From NCBI RefSeq assembly GCF_009389585.1, contig NZ_VIYG01000011.1, positions 1 to 64,000 of the forward strand: a DNA stretch of 64,000 bases, in the 5' to 3' direction. Below, one piece after another: positions 8,546 to 17,668 of this stretch. Each line of letters starts with the position of its first letter. The stretch's first letter is position 1. The position numbers were made by a program, and so were the translations under genes. Source of the stretch: Oceanobacillus sp. CFH 90083 (GTDB taxonomy: Bacteria > Bacillota > Bacilli > Bacillales > Amphibacillaceae). The notes below the pieces were generated by a model, which made no database searches, was not told the origin of the DNA, and was given only the letters and a program-made list of their open reading frames with translations.

Positions 8546-8698
8546 ATCCAAAAAGCTGCTGATATTCTCTCTTCCCTTATGGTCTCGATATGATACAGTT
8601 CAATCAGGACATGTCGTGACTTTTCTCTTCATAAACAAAAAAATGATGCTTCCTTATGTAGTAATAGGGGGAATTATGAACACAAATATTGTGATATA

Positions 8699-8735
8699 AA
8701 AATCCGCAGAGTAAGGGTGATACTCCGCGGATTTT
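8699..8735 (-). terminator. Terminator of the drug exporter gene
   Basis: AAAATCCGC and GCGGATTTT, with inner GAGTA/TACTC pairing, form a long stem a few bases after the exporter stop codon. On the minus strand it is followed by T-rich sequence. It could also work for rightward transcripts. Confidence 0.8.
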
Positions 8736-8740
8736 CCTTC

Positions 8741-10249
8741 TTATTCAGCTGCTTTCGTAATTATCTTCCCATCCGTACCAACACGTTTAATAAACAGTGC
8801 CAGAATAAATGCTAAAACAATAATTAACAAGGAGATAAAGAACGAGAAGTTAATTCCATGAAGCATGGCCTCATTCATTATTTCAGCTTGCATTTGTTCC
8901 GCTGCAGCGCCAGTCGGTATTTGCGATGGATCAATATTTTTCATTGCTTCCTCAGCCAGTGCTTCTGCTTCTTTATTTGTCTGGCTGTTCATTACCGTAA
9001 TCAATAAGGCAGAACCGATCGCACCTGATACCTGCTGCAAAGTGTTGTTCATTGCTGTACCATGCGGGTTTTGATGCATCGGCAATTGATTTAATCCATT
9101 TGTCATTACAGGCATCATCACCATAGACATTCCAAATGAACGAACGGCAAAGATAACCATAAGCGATGTGATCGTAATTTCCATATCTAACTGTGTAAAG
9201 AAGTAAGTTGTTATACCCGTAATCGTTAAACCAATGATGGTTAATGTACGCGCACCAAATTTATCAAACAAGCGCCCGGTAATTGGTGACATAATCCCCA
9301 TCACAAGTGCTCCCGGGAGCATTAACAGCCCTGCCTCAAACGGTGTAAAGCCCCGGACTGTCTGCACATATAACGGAATTAAAATCATCCCGGAGAACAA
9401 TGCCATTGCCAGCACAACAGAAATTGCCGAGGATAATGCAAACATTGGATAACGGAAAATACGGAACTCAAGCATCGGATCTTCCATACGTAATTGACGA
9501 AGGATAAGTGTGATGACACTAATTACTCCGACAATTAATGTAACATAAACAGCTGGATGGCTCCAGCCCATATCTGGATCTCCTGCTGAACTAAATCCAT
9601 ATAATAAACCGCCAAAACCAAAGCTGGACAGAATAATTGACAATACATCGAGCTTGATATCACGCTGCTGCGTAATGTTTTTCAATTTGAATACGCCAAT
9701 TAATAAAGAAATAATAGCAATCGGAAAGACAATATAGAATAATGTTCTCCAATCATAATGCTCAACAATCCATCCGGATAATGTCGGACCAATGGCAGGC
9801 GCTACAATCATTACAAGACCAAAAGTCCCCATTGCCGTACCGCGCTTTTCAATGGGAAAAGCAGTCAGCATCACATTCATTAGCAGGGGCATCATCACAG
9901 CAGAGCCTGCTGCCTGGATTAGCCTTGCCGTTAACAGAACGGAAAAGGTTGGTGAAATAGCGGCTACTAATGTACCTAATGTAAATAAAGTCATTGCCGT
10001 TAAAAATAACTTTCTATTTGTAAAACGTTGAATTAAAAAGGCACTCGCCGGAATAAGAATTCCGTTTACAAGCATATACCCGTTTGTCAGCCATTGAACT
10101 GTTGTCGGGCTTACTTCAAATTCTGCCATAATGGAAGGCAGTGCTACATTTAATAATGTTTCATTTAAAATTGCGACAAACGCCCCAATGAATAAAATAG
10201 CAATCATGCCATAAGGCGGTTGCTTATGCATCTCCTGAATATCAGTCAT
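8741..10249 (-). CDS. DHA2 family (EmrB/QacA) multidrug MFS exporter
   Basis: 502 residues with 14 predicted membrane helices. DHA2 marks include LNETLLNVALPSI in helix 1, the WLTNGYMLVNGILIP segment, motif A-like LIQRFTNRKLFL, and motif C GPTLSGWIVEHYDWR near residues 150-165. It is a proton-driven exporter of toxic compounds in the membrane, close in layout to LmrB and Mdr of B. subtilis. It is divergent from a TetR-type gene, the usual arrangement for a drug-induced pump and its repressor. The start follows a GA-rich binding site. The substrate is unknown. Confidence 0.85.
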   Translation of the reverse strand: MTDIQEMHKQPPYGMIAILFIGAFVAILNETLLNVALPSIMAEFEVSPTTVQWLTNGYMLVNGILIPASAFLIQRFTNRKLFLTAMTLFTLGTLVAAISPTFSVLLTARLIQAAGSAVMMPLLMNVMLTAFPIEKRGTAMGTFGLVMIVAPAIGPTLSGWIVEHYDWRTLFYIVFPIAIISLLIGVFKLKNITQQRDIKLDVLSIILSSFGFGGLLYGFSSAGDPDMGWSHPAVYVTLIVGVISVITLILRQLRMEDPMLEFRIFRYPMFALSSAISVVLAMALFSGMILIPLYVQTVRGFTPFEAGLLMLPGALVMGIMSPITGRLFDKFGARTLTIIGLTITGITTYFFTQLDMEITITSLMVIFAVRSFGMSMVMMPVMTNGLNQLPMHQNPHGTAMNNTLQQVSGAIGSALLITVMNSQTNKEAEALAEEAMKNIDPSQIPTGAAAEQMQAEIMNEAMLHGINFSFFISLLIIVLAFILALFIKRVGTDGKIITKAAE

Positions 10250-10463
10250 TAAAGACCCTCACTTTCTTTCCTCAGAAAAAAATCACATTTCCTCATCCTG
10301 CAGAGAAACGATTATTTTTCTTCTACTCGGTATGTTATATTTTCTGCTCCATCGAAATACTTCACGATCTTATTTTTATGGTTTTCTGAAGTGCAAAAAA
10401 AGCATCTTGAAGAGGGTTAAATCCTTTTTACTTCATTTCAAAGCAACTTTCTCTCTTAAGACT

Positions 10464-10560
10464 TAACTATTTTATACCTACAGTCTAATAAATGCAACAA
10501 AAATCTTCAAACAATCTTCAAATGTTGATATATCAATAAATATAGACTAGTATAAATATT
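10464..10560. promoter_or_regulatory. Divergent exporter/TetR promoters with operator-like palindromes
   Basis: Rightward: TTGATA (10525-10530), 17-bp spacer, TAGTAT (10548-10553). A perfect palindrome TTGATATATCAA (10525-10536) covers the -35, and TATAGACTAGTATAAA follows, resembling the TATAGACC-type LmrA/YxaF box. Leftward: TTGCAT then TAAAAT on the minus strand with a 17-bp spacer, also next to a TAGACT half-site. These fit binding by the divergent TetR protein. Confidence 0.5.
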
Positions 10561-10605
10561 GTACTTAAGTTCTAATTTCTTAAAATCACACAAAGGGACG
10601 GTTAT

Positions 10606-11493
10606 ATGAATAAGAAAAAGAAGCAAATTATCGAAGCTGCACAAACACTTTTTATCAAGAAAGGTTTTTCTGCAACGCCGATTCAGGATATTCTAGAAGA
10701 AGCGAATGTATCAAAAGGAACATTCTATAATTATTTTTCATCCAAAACAGCATGCTTAATGGCTATTTTGTTATTTATTAAAGAGGAAGTAATCCATGAC
10801 CGGCAACAGCTTGCCCTTGGTAAATCTCCTTCAGATAAAGATATTTTTGTAAAGCAGATTGCTGCCCGTTTTCATATCGATAAAAAACATAACCTGATGG
10901 CATTATTTGCTTCTTTGGCGAGTTCAGATAAAGCACATCAAGAATTAAAAGAATTCTTAAACCAGCAATATCTGGAAGAAGTAACATGGATGGCAGCACG
11001 AATCCGCGACGTGTTTGGTGACGAAAAACAGGAATATGCCTATGACGATGCTGTTACCTGTTTCGGCACAATCCATTTAACTTCAAAAATATTGATGGAC
11101 CTTGGTAAAACAGAAATTCCTATTGAAGAGACGATTTACTTCGCTCTACAGCAAATTGAGAAAACCAACACTCATCCGCCATTTTTGAAAGCAGACTATT
11201 TCCTTCTCTATCAACAAGAAAAGCATGCTGCGGAAAAAGACACTAAAATGACTTTGCAGCAAACATTAACAGATTTGGGTAGTCATGTAGAAAAATTGAA
11301 AAATCAGAGGCTGACATATTATCATCAATATTTACTGGAACAGCTACAATCAAACACTCCTAATCTATTTCTAATGGAGAGCGTTGTTGACTCCTATCAG
11401 AATGCCTTACAGCATACCAATCTAGAGGATAAAGGGAAGTATATTAAAATGCTGTTTACGCAATTAACAGCGGAAGAACAAGAAGACAGCTAA
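10606..11493 (+). CDS. TetR family transcriptional regulator, long C-terminus
   Basis: 295 residues. The N-terminal helix-turn-helix is typical: IIEAAQTLFIKKGFSATPIQDI, then EEANVSKGTFYNYFSSKTACL (about 9-50). The rest is helical and should bind a ligand. It is about 100 residues longer than usual TetR proteins such as LmrA; the extra part from about 200 on is Gln- and Leu-rich and probably dimerising. Divergent placement beside the DHA2 exporter suggests it represses both genes and releases them on drug binding. AAAGGGA precedes the ATG. Confidence 0.85.
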   Translation: MNKKKKQIIEAAQTLFIKKGFSATPIQDILEEANVSKGTFYNYFSSKTACLMAILLFIKEEVIHDRQQLALGKSPSDKDIFVKQIAARFHIDKKHNLMALFASLASSDKAHQELKEFLNQQYLEEVTWMAARIRDVFGDEKQEYAYDDAVTCFGTIHLTSKILMDLGKTEIPIEETIYFALQQIEKTNTHPPFLKADYFLLYQQEKHAAEKDTKMTLQQTLTDLGSHVEKLKNQRLTYYHQYLLEQLQSNTPNLFLMESVVDSYQNALQHTNLEDKGKYIKMLFTQLTAEEQEDS

Positions 11494-11659
11494 CAGCTTG
11501 CTTTCTTTTTAGAGGAAGAAAAAGGAGTTTTCCAAAATAAAGAAGAAAGCTATATTCATTTCCATGTTGCAGTCAATTTACAAAACCTTTACGAATGATA
11601 TAGACTATAATATAGAATGTAATATTATTTACCCAAAACTTAGGAAAGGTGGTGAAAAC

Positions 11660-12370
11660 GTGAAAAAGGTATTCGCTTTGCTTGCTGTTTCTTTGCTGCT
11701 TTTTTTAATTGCTTGTTCCCAGGAAGCAAGTGAAGAGGAAGTTGTTGATAACGTTCTAAATTCTTACCGTGACGTCAGTCAATATGCTGCCGAATTTAGT
11801 ATTAATACCTCCGACCTTACGGGAACAGTAAACTATAGCATAGAGGTTAATTTGACAGAAGACCCTGCTGCTCTGCATCAAATTTCAACAATTGAATCAG
11901 ATGGAGAAGAAACATCTACTGATACGTATCGTGTAGATAATGAAATATACACACGAGAAGCTGACGGACCCTGGGTAAAGAGAGAGGCAGAAGAAGATGA
12001 AGCCCTGTTTAGCCCTTCCTATAGAGACATTGTTTCGGTTCTGGAGAATGTCATTGATTATGCTGAATTTGACTCGGTAGGCGGAACTTACACTTTTAGC
12101 TATAACGGCTTTGAACGTGATATTTACGAGGCTTTTGAAGGTCCTTTTAATATACTGGTGGGCGGCTCTGATATCTCTGACGAAGACATGACTTTAGATT
12201 TCTCCTTTGAAGTAAACAGTGCTGATTACTACATTGAGAATTTAGAATATAATCTTACTGTTGAAAATGAAACTGGAAATGTAGATATAAATATCCAAGT
12301 AAATTATAATGATATAAATAATATGGATGAAATTGAAATACCTGATGATGTAGTGGAACAAGCATCATAA
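11660..12370 (+). CDS. Lipoprotein, DUF6612-like, unknown function
   Basis: 236 residues beginning at GTG. An upstream in-frame ATG at 11564 is rejected because the signal sequence and AAAGGTGG binding site fit 11660. It opens with a lysine pair, a hydrophobic core and lipobox LIAC. The mature part is acidic with alternating beta-strands: YRDVSQYAAEFSINTS, then LTEDPAALHQISTI and a V-D-x-E-I-Y-T-R turn. This is the LolA/outer-membrane-carrier-like pattern of Bacillus lipoproteins called DUF6612. It would sit on the outer face of the membrane. It stands alone between the TetR gene and comK and has its own terminator. Confidence 0.65.
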   Translation: MKKVFALLAVSLLLFLIACSQEASEEEVVDNVLNSYRDVSQYAAEFSINTSDLTGTVNYSIEVNLTEDPAALHQISTIESDGEETSTDTYRVDNEIYTREADGPWVKREAEEDEALFSPSYRDIVSVLENVIDYAEFDSVGGTYTFSYNGFERDIYEAFEGPFNILVGGSDISDEDMTLDFSFEVNSADYYIENLEYNLTVENETGNVDINIQVNYNDINNMDEIEIPDDVVEQAS

Positions 12371-12435
12371 ATCGCTGCTACTCCTAGTTATTTTCCTTGA
12401 GGCGAATACAGTTATCAAATTTCATCAAAATATCT

Positions 12436-12482
12436 AAAGAACCTCTTGCAAAGCTTACATGTTTTATGAAGAGGTTCTTTGT
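12436..12482 (+). terminator. Terminator after the lipoprotein gene
   Basis: AAAGAACCTCTT (12436-12447) pairs perfectly with AAGAGGTTCTTT (12469-12480), 65 bases past the stop codon. The T-tract is short (TTTGTT). Confidence 0.7.
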
Positions 12483-12614
12483 TCATCCGTTAAGAAAAAA
12501 CTTCTCCCATTATCCCATCCCGATAAGGAAACATCATCACTCCCCGAAAAAAACGCCGTCAACGGACTCCTTACATGTTATAGTGTCTTCTACCAGTTAT
12601 TAACCTTCCCAAAT

Positions 12615-12659
12615 AAATAGTTTAAGTTTATTTATTATTTTCAATATGTTAAACTATTT
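12615..12659 (+). promoter_or_regulatory. Inverted repeat upstream of comK
   Basis: AAATAGTTTAA (12615-12625) and TTAAACTATTT (12649-12659) are perfect 11-bp arms in A+T-rich DNA 50-90 bases before comK. ComK of B. subtilis binds pairs of A-rich/T-rich boxes at its own promoter, so these arms are candidates for autoregulation. The exact AAAA-N5-TTTT spacing is not met. Confidence 0.4.
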
Positions 12660-12706
12660 TATACCATACATAATATGTTAAAAAAGCATGTCAAAGGGGG
12701 ATTATA

Positions 12707-13255
12707 ATGATAACAAATTATGAAATAACTGACAAAACCATGGCAATACTACCATCCAGATCATCTAGAAATAAATCTAAAGTCTTTGAAGCCGATCAGG
12801 AAAACATGCTTACTTTCCATGAAAAACCCTTTGCAATCATTGAACAGAACTGCATGAAATATTTCTCTTCCTATGCCGGAAGAAGAGCATCTGTTCTACA
12901 TCACACACCATTTAAAATGAAGACCCCTATTCCCATCAGTTCTACTTTAGGAATTCTTGTTTTTCCAACACATGGCCTCTCCAACCCGGCATGTGCATGG
13001 ATTTTTTTTCGTCATGTTTCAAAAATTGTAAAACAAGATAGTGGATGCAATATTATTTTTAAAGATGGTACAGTATTATTTCAGCCTGTTTCTAAAATTC
13101 GAATGGAAAGACAAATCGCACGCTGCCACCAATTAAGCGTTATGATTGAAAATAGTGGAGAGAGCGGAGTTTCCATTCCCATTAGTCTCACTAATATACT
13201 TAATGAGCTCCTCGTCACCTTTACCGGGAACAATCCTGCCGGCCCTCAAAGGTAA
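12707..13255 (+). CDS. comK: Competence transcription factor ComK
   Basis: 182 residues, near the B. subtilis ComK length of 192. The family hallmarks are in order: YEITDKTMAILPS (about 4-17), the IIEQNCMKYFSSYAGRRAS block (about 44-62, compare the SSYAGRKAG of B. subtilis), ILVFPTHGLSNPACAWIFF (about 83-102), and a later IIFKDGTVLFQPVS strand followed by an R-x-Q-I-x-R segment. ComK binds DNA and switches on the uptake and recombination genes for natural transformation. AAAGGGGG precedes the ATG. The C-terminus ends differently from B. subtilis ComK, where MecA/ClpCP acts, so proteolytic control may differ. Confidence 0.85.
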   Translation: MITNYEITDKTMAILPSRSSRNKSKVFEADQENMLTFHEKPFAIIEQNCMKYFSSYAGRRASVLHHTPFKMKTPIPISSTLGILVFPTHGLSNPACAWIFFRHVSKIVKQDSGCNIIFKDGTVLFQPVSKIRMERQIARCHQLSVMIENSGESGVSIPISLTNILNELLVTFTGNNPAGPQR

Positions 13256-13400
13256 GCGCTTTCCAAAGATGGATTATTCCCCCTTCATCACAGGGCAATC
13301 ACTTATTGGAGTCCTTCTGCTGAGTTCTTTATCCTCAAAAGGTTGATTGCTCTTGTTCTCATTATAATTACGAAAGTTTATACTCACTTCACTGCGTACA

Positions 13401-13446
13401 AAAGCGCTGCTTACCTTCATTGGAAAGTAAGCAGCGCTTTGTATTT
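13401..13446 (+). terminator. Terminator after comK
   Basis: A 14-bp perfect stem, AAAGCGCTGCTTAC (13401-13414) with GTAAGCAGCGCTTT (13427-13440), followed by GTATTT. It lies about 145 bases past the comK stop. Confidence 0.8.
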
Positions 13447-13502
13447 AAAGAAAAGTTATATCTCTACTCTCTAAAAGAGCCTCTACCATCTGTATGGAGC
13501 TT

Positions 13503-13742
13503 TCAATAGACATTCTCTTCCGCTATCCGGACAACCTGTAAAATAAGATTGACAAAATGTGTTTTACCTTTCCCGGTCAGTAACTTTACAAATGTTTTAA
13601 TGGCAGCCACTTCATTCCTTACTTTTAACAATGCATAGCCACACCCCGTTGCAGACATATATAGCGTTATACCTGCATGATTATGTAATTCTCTTTTATA
13701 AATTTCTCCATACCACCACTTACCGCTTCTGATTACCTTAAA
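13503..13742 (-). pseudogene. Orphan open frame, possible gene remnant
   Basis: An 80-codon stop-free frame on the minus strand starts after a TGA at 13745 and ends at a TGA at 13503. It includes KWWYGEIYKRELHNHAG and LLKVRNEVAAIKTFVKLL, which look like real protein rather than noise. There is no good start codon or ribosome binding site at its upstream end; an internal ATG would give about 50 residues. I do not recognise a family. It may be a decayed gene tail. Confidence 0.3.
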
Positions 13743-13829
13743 TCATCTGTTTTGGACAACCGCTTCTTTTTCCTGTTGCAAATTCCCTTTCATTGTGCAA
13801 ACTGAATTTTTCTCTGTTCATGATTTCTG

Positions 13830-15770
13830 CTAAATAAAAAGTTGACTATAGTTCGTTTGCTTTTCTTTACATAGGCGGACCAGCTTATTTTTATCTGTTA
13901 CCATCCGGTTTAAAATATCTAAAAGCATCCGCAGTTTCTGCTTGTCCCCATTTACATTTAAATTAATAAGCAAGTAATATTCGTCTCCGCCTATTTGCGC
14001 GGAACCATTTTGGGGAAAGGAAAAGATTTTGAAAGCTTCCTTTTTTGAAGTAAGATGGAGATAAATATGAATATGTATATCTCCAGGAACCTCAATGTAT
14101 TCATAATCACACCCATACTGAAAGTGAGCTTCGATCGGGAAATGATTGAACTTATACTTTGGTTCTATTTCCTCATACCTCATTTCAGGCATTTTCTTAT
14201 TATAATCAAAAGCATCTAAAAAAATATGCTTCAGTGAGTCAACATACTCCAGTTCTGTCATGCCCTCTTCTGCAAAATAAATCGGGGAGTAATGGATATT
14301 CATATTTTTCCCGTAGTTTGCACACAGATAATAATCATATGTATTATAAGCTATCGAATCTAATTCATATAAAACTCTTGTTTCAATTCTTTCAATATAG
14401 TCTGAAAAATGGTGCTGTAAATTGAATTTTAACTGTTGTGTGCTTAGTCTGCCATCGATGGCAATAATCGCTAACCGCAGCTTCCGGTGGTCTAATTCAA
14501 TTCGATTCAGCATCAGCAAAAACGTACTAAAAATCATATGCTCCTCATTTTCAGAGAAGGTATAGCCATATTGCTGCTGAAACTGCTGACAGATCTTTTT
14601 CATGACATGCAGTAAAAATGGATCCTGTTCATTACTATCCCTGATATTTCTATAGCCTAAATCAACACAGTCAGATACACCGAGTTTTATTTTCATGCTA
14701 ATTGGTATCATTATTTTAAGCAGATCTTTTAAACATACCTCGCTATCAAATGCATCAATTTGTAAATATCCTGATAACTTCTTCAGCAGAAAATTCCGTG
14801 TTTCCTCAGCTAATGCAATCAGACTGTCATAATTTTCAACCGAACAATCTTTAAACCGATACAGATCTGTGCTGATAACTGCAATATAGGTTAAAAATTG
14901 AATAACATCTTCTGTAAAATGAAACCCTTCAAATTCCTGCTGTAAATTTTTAATCAGTTGAGTTACCAGTTCAAATTCTTCCGTTGTCTGATAATCAAAC
15001 GCAATCTCCGGAAGTTCCAGTTCTATCTCGTTCTCGTCCAGGTTTTGATTACGGAAATATACGAAATAAATAATAAAACGTTCTGCATTAATGTCAGAGA
15101 ATACAATTCTTGATTGCGTGATGGTCTCATAAAATATTTTTCTGATAATCTCCATATCCATCCGTTCATAGAGGAAAAGCTTATTGTATTCCTTTATCCC
15201 AAAATCACCTGTCGGGTTTTTATCAAAATATTTATAGATGCGTATCGTCAGCATAATCTTTTTAAAAGCCGGTCCTTTAACAAGCATTCCATAATGCGGC
15301 TTTACAGCAAGCAGCAGATTATAATCAAACAGGATTTTCTTCACCATTTGCAATTCTTTACTCAATGGATAACTGACATTCAGCTCATATTGAAGGAATT
15401 CTACTTTTACAGGTAAATGTGAGGATAACAGCCTCCGCAAAATATATTGCACCCGATTATCAAATTCCGTATCAATCGTTCTAGGCTGATAGATTTGGAA
15501 GAATTCTTTAATTCGATTTTCGTATTCCTTATCGGTAATTTCTAATTTATAGCCCTGTGACTGCTTGGATATAATCAGCAGATCCGCTTTAGCAAGTTCT
15601 TCCTTTAACGTACGAATATCGTTTTTGATGGTTCTGGACGTAACGCCCAGCTCTGCTGCCAGCCGCTCACTTGTCATATAGGCTTCTGAACGCAAAAGAA
15701 GGAGAAATAACGCCTTAAACCTAGCTTTGCCATCTAAAAATCCAAATTTATTTGACAAGTCTATATCCAT
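13830..15770 (-). CDS. BglG/MtlR-like PRD-type transcriptional regulator
   Basis: 646 residues. It opens with a helix-turn-helix (about 15-60, SERLAAELGVTSRTIKNDIRTL), then an Mga/HTH-like segment (about 105-160, KVEFLQYELNVSYPLSKEL). Two long helical blocks (about 190-420) stand where PTS regulation domains should be, and a poorly conserved C-terminal part follows in place of the usual EIIB/EIIA-like modules. Such proteins sense PTS activity by phosphorylation and activate their operon. It is the last gene of a mannose-family PTS operon, 31 bases after a tyrosine phosphatase gene. AAGGAG precedes the ATG. Phospho-His sites are not obvious, so control may differ from MtlR. Confidence 0.7.
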   Translation of the reverse strand: MDIDLSNKFGFLDGKARFKALFLLLLRSEAYMTSERLAAELGVTSRTIKNDIRTLKEELAKADLLIISKQSQGYKLEITDKEYENRIKEFFQIYQPRTIDTEFDNRVQYILRRLLSSHLPVKVEFLQYELNVSYPLSKELQMVKKILFDYNLLLAVKPHYGMLVKGPAFKKIMLTIRIYKYFDKNPTGDFGIKEYNKLFLYERMDMEIIRKIFYETITQSRIVFSDINAERFIIYFVYFRNQNLDENEIELELPEIAFDYQTTEEFELVTQLIKNLQQEFEGFHFTEDVIQFLTYIAVISTDLYRFKDCSVENYDSLIALAEETRNFLLKKLSGYLQIDAFDSEVCLKDLLKIMIPISMKIKLGVSDCVDLGYRNIRDSNEQDPFLLHVMKKICQQFQQQYGYTFSENEEHMIFSTFLLMLNRIELDHRKLRLAIIAIDGRLSTQQLKFNLQHHFSDYIERIETRVLYELDSIAYNTYDYYLCANYGKNMNIHYSPIYFAEEGMTELEYVDSLKHIFLDAFDYNKKMPEMRYEEIEPKYKFNHFPIEAHFQYGCDYEYIEVPGDIHIHIYLHLTSKKEAFKIFSFPQNGSAQIGGDEYYLLINLNVNGDKQKLRMLLDILNRMVTDKNKLVRLCKEKQTNYSQLFI

Positions 15771-15801
15771 GGTAATCTCTCCTTCTATTTACATTATAAA
15801 A

Positions 15802-16845
15802 TTATTCCAAGTACATATCCTTCATTGTATCGATCATCTCACGGCTTACTCCGAGCTCTTCCATCACATATTTTTCAATAGATCCATATTTTTGGGTGAT
15901 CGTATCAATCGATGTAGCAATAAATTCTGAACGTGTGTCAATGAAGGAATATAAATGATCCAGGACGTCCTGATCGTCAGTCAATTTTTTATATCCTTCC
16001 ATCTTTACACGATTACGCTCCTGACGATTTTTTTCCGTGAGCATATAGTCTTTTACCAAATCTTCTTTTTTCACACCTAGAACACCTAAAATGAGCACAG
16101 CTCCAAAACCTGTACGGTCCTTCCCGCCACGGCAATGCTGCAGAACAGCAGGAGCATCCGGATCTGCTGAAAGACGCAGCATTTCTCCAAAGGCCTGCTT
16201 CGAATTTTCTTTATTGGCAAATGTACGGTACTGCTCGAGTACTACATCCGCCTGGTTGACTAAAGTGCCCTTTTCCTTCTGTTCAACAATCTTATTGATT
16301 AAATTAATGTCCTCATCCTGCTTCGATGAGGTAAACTGAGCAGCCAGCTCGGCAGCATGCGCTACGGGATCGAGCTGATGCGTCTTGATCTTTTCATCAA
16401 TGATCTTATTAGGATATTTCCTAATCTCATCATCGCTTCGATAATCAATGATCGTATGAATATTCAGCCCTTTTAAATAGGCGACCCCAGCGTCTGTTGC
16501 ATTATAAATATGATCAGAACGATACAGCATTCCCCATTTAACCGTCTTCCCATTCTCTGCTTCATATCCTCCCATATCCCGGAAGTTATTCATTCCTGCC
16601 ACCGGAAGTGTTCTTTCTCCAATTGTATAGGCTTTATCCGCAAATTTCAAAAGAAAATAGGGACGATAATCCATCGGATCTAACTCAATGGAGAAGCTTG
16701 TCTCAGATGTTTTCAATAAAAACACCGGCTGCTTATCTTCTGCATCTTTCATTAAATAGACTTCTACTTCCTGCTCTTTTGGATCGTCCTTTTGAAATAA
16801 AAATTTATTTTTTTTGACTTGAGTAACTTCATATTTTTTATTCAT
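15802..16845 (-). CDS. Tyrosine-protein phosphatase (Y_phosphatase3 family) in a PTS operon
   Basis: 347 residues. A beta-rich N-terminal extension (1-80) is followed by the Y_phosphatase3 fold: NNFRDMGGYEAENGKTVKWGMLYRSD (about 86-111), a structural D-Y-R-S-D near 134, and the P-loop HCRGGKDRTGFG with catalytic Cys238 and Arg244. The K-D after the glycines matches the dual-specificity/lipid phosphatase type of bacterial enzymes (LipA, MptpB). It hydrolyses phosphotyrosine or a phosphorylated small molecule through a Cys-phosphate intermediate. There is no signal peptide, so it acts in the cytoplasm. It starts 1 base after the EIID stop codon and precedes the PRD regulator. It may act on the sugar phosphate made by the PTS. 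Confidence 0.85.
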   Translation of the reverse strand: MNKKYEVTQVKKNKFLFQKDDPKEQEVEVYLMKDAEDKQPVFLLKTSETSFSIELDPMDYRPYFLLKFADKAYTIGERTLPVAGMNNFRDMGGYEAENGKTVKWGMLYRSDHIYNATDAGVAYLKGLNIHTIIDYRSDDEIRKYPNKIIDEKIKTHQLDPVAHAAELAAQFTSSKQDEDINLINKIVEQKEKGTLVNQADVVLEQYRTFANKENSKQAFGEMLRLSADPDAPAVLQHCRGGKDRTGFGAVLILGVLGVKKEDLVKDYMLTEKNRQERNRVKMEGYKKLTDDQDVLDHLYSFIDTRSEFIATSIDTITQKYGSIEKYVMEELGVSREMIDTMKDMYLE

Positions 16846-16846
16846 A

Positions 16847-17668
16847 CTATGCTAATACACCTGCCATCGTTAATAAAATCGCTAAAATCATAATCCCTAC
16901 AATTAATTGCGGGGCATACTTTCCATTCGTTTTCTTGAAGATTCTATAAACGGCAAATGTCACTAATAAGCTAAGCAGGCCAGGCATAACCTGATCAATC
17001 ATCTCTTGAATTTCGATAATATTTTCACCCGCTGTAATCTGGGCATCTACATTCACTTTAATTATACTGGCTATCAATGCTCCTATAACCATCAGACCTA
17101 CTACATTCGCCATACTGGCCAGCCTTTGCAGGAAATTCCCGCCGGCACCTTGAATCATTTGTACACCCTGCTTATACCCAATATGGATGCCATAATACTT
17201 CGTACCGATATTTACAGTGTTGTATAAAAGAAACATCAGAATAGGGCCAATCACACTACCATTTAAAGCTAGCGAAGCACCAATACTCCCGCAAATAGGA
17301 AGCCAGGTAAATTTAAGCAGGCTGTCTCCAATTCCAGCTAACGGACCCATTAACCCTGTCTTAATAGAGGTAACAGTTTCCTTTTCCTCTTCCGCTGTCG
17401 TTTCTTCTACTGCCGCAGAAACACCCATAATTAATGCATTCGCATTTACATGACTATTGTAAAATTCTAAGTGACGCTTCATCGCTTTTGTTTTTAATTC
17501 ATCTGGCTTATCAGCATATAACCGCTCTAAAACAGGAGTAAAACTGGATAAGAAACCAATTGCCTGCATGGATTGGTAGTTGTTTGTCACATTCATTAAT
17601 TGCATGCGCCAAAAAATTCGATTGAGATCTTTTTTGGTAATCTTATTTTGCTCATTATGCTCCGTCAT
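16847..17668 (-). CDS. Mannose-family PTS enzyme IID
   Basis: 273 residues. The amphipathic N-terminus KITKKDLNRIFWRMQLMNVTNNYQSMQ is the EIID signature. MGVSAAVEETTAEE and the GLMGPLAGIGDSLLKFTW block (about 125-142) follow, with membrane helices towards the C-terminus. With IIC it forms the membrane channel that imports and phosphorylates a hexose-like sugar. Its ATG overlaps the TGA of IIC (ATGA). The sugar cannot be read from sequence. Confidence 0.9.
   Translation of the reverse strand: MTEHNEQNKITKKDLNRIFWRMQLMNVTNNYQSMQAIGFLSSFTPVLERLYADKPDELKTKAMKRHLEFYNSHVNANALIMGVSAAVEETTAEEEKETVTSIKTGLMGPLAGIGDSLLKFTWLPICGSIGASLALNGSVIGPILMFLLYNTVNIGTKYYGIHIGYKQGVQMIQGAGGNFLQRLASMANVVGLMVIGALIASIIKVNVDAQITAGENIIEIQEMIDQVMPGLLSLLVTFAVYRIFKKTNGKYAPQLIVGIMILAILLTMAGVLA

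Noticed and set aside
8454-8699. 81-codon plus-strand frame after the nucleotidase gene
   Set aside because: Starts inside the nucleotidase gene, runs through its terminator hairpin, and has no binding site.
12397-12603. 68-codon plus-strand frame
   Set aside because: Covers the lipoprotein terminator, Lys/His/Ser-rich noise, no ribosome site.
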